Assembly: GCA_003142495.1 (NCBI GenBank)
Contig: PLMM01000170.1
Location: 708-7,438 of the forward strand
Origin: Gemmatimonadota bacterium
GTDB lineage: Bacteria; Gemmatimonadota; Gemmatimonadetes; Gemmatimonadales; Gemmatimonadaceae
Reading direction: 5' to 3'
Length of the DNA: 6,731 bases
Part shown: positions 5,837 to 6,731 of the stretch, one piece after another
How the letters are laid out: each line of letters opens with the position of its first letter
How positions within the stretch are numbered: position 1 is the first letter of the stretch
The notes under the pieces: generated by a model
Databases searched by the model: none
Seen by the model: the letters and a program-made list of their open reading frames with translations, nothing else
What the model was told of the DNA's origin: nothing
Translations under genes and position numbers: made by a program

Positions 5837-6731
5837 CGTCGTTCATCGATCGCGTCCAGATCAAGGTCGCCGCCGGCGACGGCGGCTCCGGTATCTCGGC
5901 TTTCCGCCGCGAGAAGTTCATCCCGCTCGGTGGTCCCGATGGCGGCGACGGTGGCCGCGGCGGAGACGTGTACGTGCGCGGCGACTACAATCTTGCGACG
6001 CTCCTCGACTACACCTATCGCGACAAGTGGGCCGCCGAGCGTGGCGATCACGGGTCGGGAAACAACAAAACCGGTCGATCGGGCACGGACATCGTGCTGC
6101 CCGTTCCACCGGGCACGATCATTCGCGACACAGAGACGGGCGAGGTGCTCGGCGAGGTGCTCGCGGACGGCGACGAGATTCTCGTTGCCAAGGGTGGACG
6201 CGGCGGAAAGGGGAATGCGTTTTTCGCTACGCCAACGCACCAGTCGCCGCGCGAGTGGCAACCCGGCGAAGAGGGCGTCACGCGTACGCTGGAGCTGGTG
6301 CTCAAGCTCATCGCGGATGTGGGGCTCGTCGGGCAGCCGAATGCGGGAAAGTCCACGTTGTTGTCCGTGATCTCCGCGGCGCATCCAAAAATCGCGGACT
6401 ATCCGTTCACCACGTTGTCTCCCAATCTCGGCGTGGTGCCGCTCAGCGATCATCGCTCCTTCGTCGTCGCCGACATTCCGGGGATCATCGAGGGCGCGCA
6501 CGAGGGGAAGGGACTCGGGCTGCAGTTTTTGCGGCACATCGAGCGCACGCGCATTTTGGCGTTCTTGATTCCAGTCGATTCCATGGACTGGCAGGCGGAG
6601 TACGACGGGCTGCGCGCAGAGATCCGGAGCTATTCGGCGGAGCTCGCGGAGACGCCGCACTGTGTCGTGTTCACGAAGATGGATCTGCTCGGTGAGATGG
6701 AGCCGCCGCCGATCAGATCCATCTTCGTGAA
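5833..6731 (+). CDS. obg: Obg family GTPase (ObgE/CgtA), truncated by the window edge
   Basis: This is the conserved ribosome-associated GTPase involved in large-subunit assembly, the stringent response and growth control. The frame runs from GTG at 5833 to the window edge, giving 299 complete codons. The glycine-rich Obg domain is unmistakable: GDGGSGISAFRREKFIPLGG at 15-34, then PDGGDGGRGGDVYV, and AKGGRGGKGNAFFATPTHQS at 119-138. The G domain has G1 GQPNAGKST at 167-175, switch I/G2 DYPFTTLSPNLG at 189-200, G3 DIPG at 214-217 and G4 TKMD at 281-284, where Thr replaces the usual Asn of NKxD. G5 and any C-terminal domain are outside the window. The GTG overlaps the stop of the CMD-like gene (GTGA), so translation is probably coupled. 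The usual upstream partners rplU and rpmA (ribosomal proteins L21 and L27) are absent here. Family motifs start at residue 4, which supports the chosen start. Confidence 0.95.
   Translation, partial: MTSFIDRVQIKVAAGDGGSGISAFRREKFIPLGGPDGGDGGRGGDVYVRGDYNLATLLDYTYRDKWAAERGDHGSGNNKTGRSGTDIVLPVPPGTIIRDTETGEVLGEVLADGDEILVAKGGRGGKGNAFFATPTHQSPREWQPGEEGVTRTLELVLKLIADVGLVGQPNAGKSTLLSVISAAHPKIADYPFTTLSPNLGVVPLSDHRSFVVADIPGIIEGAHEGKGLGLQFLRHIERTRILAFLIPVDSMDWQAEYDGLRAEIRSYSAELAETPHCVVFTKMDLLGEMEPPPIRSIFV

Noticed and set aside
5781..6695. 304-codon plus-strand frame in the right end
   Set aside because: It is an Arg-rich out-of-frame reading of obg, whose own frame from GTG 5833 shows all Obg motifs.

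Overview
The window is GC-rich, densely packed bacterial chromosome with ordinary housekeeping content. It points to a diderm (outer-membrane) bacterium: it carries the start of an ADP-heptose (LPS core) kinase gene next to a three-gene Mla-type outer-membrane lipid transport operon. The gene order mlaE-mlaF-mlaD without mlaC, mlaB or mlaA, the long MlaD C-terminus and the protein style suggest a Gemmatimonadota-like organism. That placement is an impression from family knowledge, not a search result.

Layout, left to right. (1) Positions 1-374, minus strand: the first 124 codons of a PfkB-family D-glycero-beta-D-manno-heptose-7-phosphate kinase, running off the left edge. (2) 375-545: a 171-base divergent intergenic region. 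(3) 546-3212, plus strand: the mla cluster, with permease mlaE, ATPase mlaF (ATGA overlap with mlaE) and substrate-binding MCE protein mlaD (4-base gap and a strong Shine-Dalgarno). MlaD carries four C-terminal repeats of exactly 34 residues. (4) 3259-4185: a ten-helix EamA/DMT-type exporter. (5) 4166-5161: a class 3 (R. etli-type) L-asparaginase whose 5' end overlaps the exporter gene and which appears to start at a CTG codon. (6) 5198-5836: a protein built of two carboxymuconolactone-decarboxylase-like halves. (7) 5833-6731: the Obg GTPase, GTGA-coupled to the previous gene and cut by the right edge.

Functionally, the left half concerns the cell envelope: LPS core sugar synthesis on one strand, and phospholipid movement between the membranes on the other. 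In the right half the exporter and asparaginase overlap and are probably co-translated, followed closely by the CMD-like gene and obg, so 3259-6731 may be one transcript. No mobile element, tRNA, rRNA, CRISPR array or convincing terminator was seen. I found no wholly new system. The points most worth a second look are the MlaD repeat array, the CTG start of the asparaginase and the internal duplication of the CMD-like protein.
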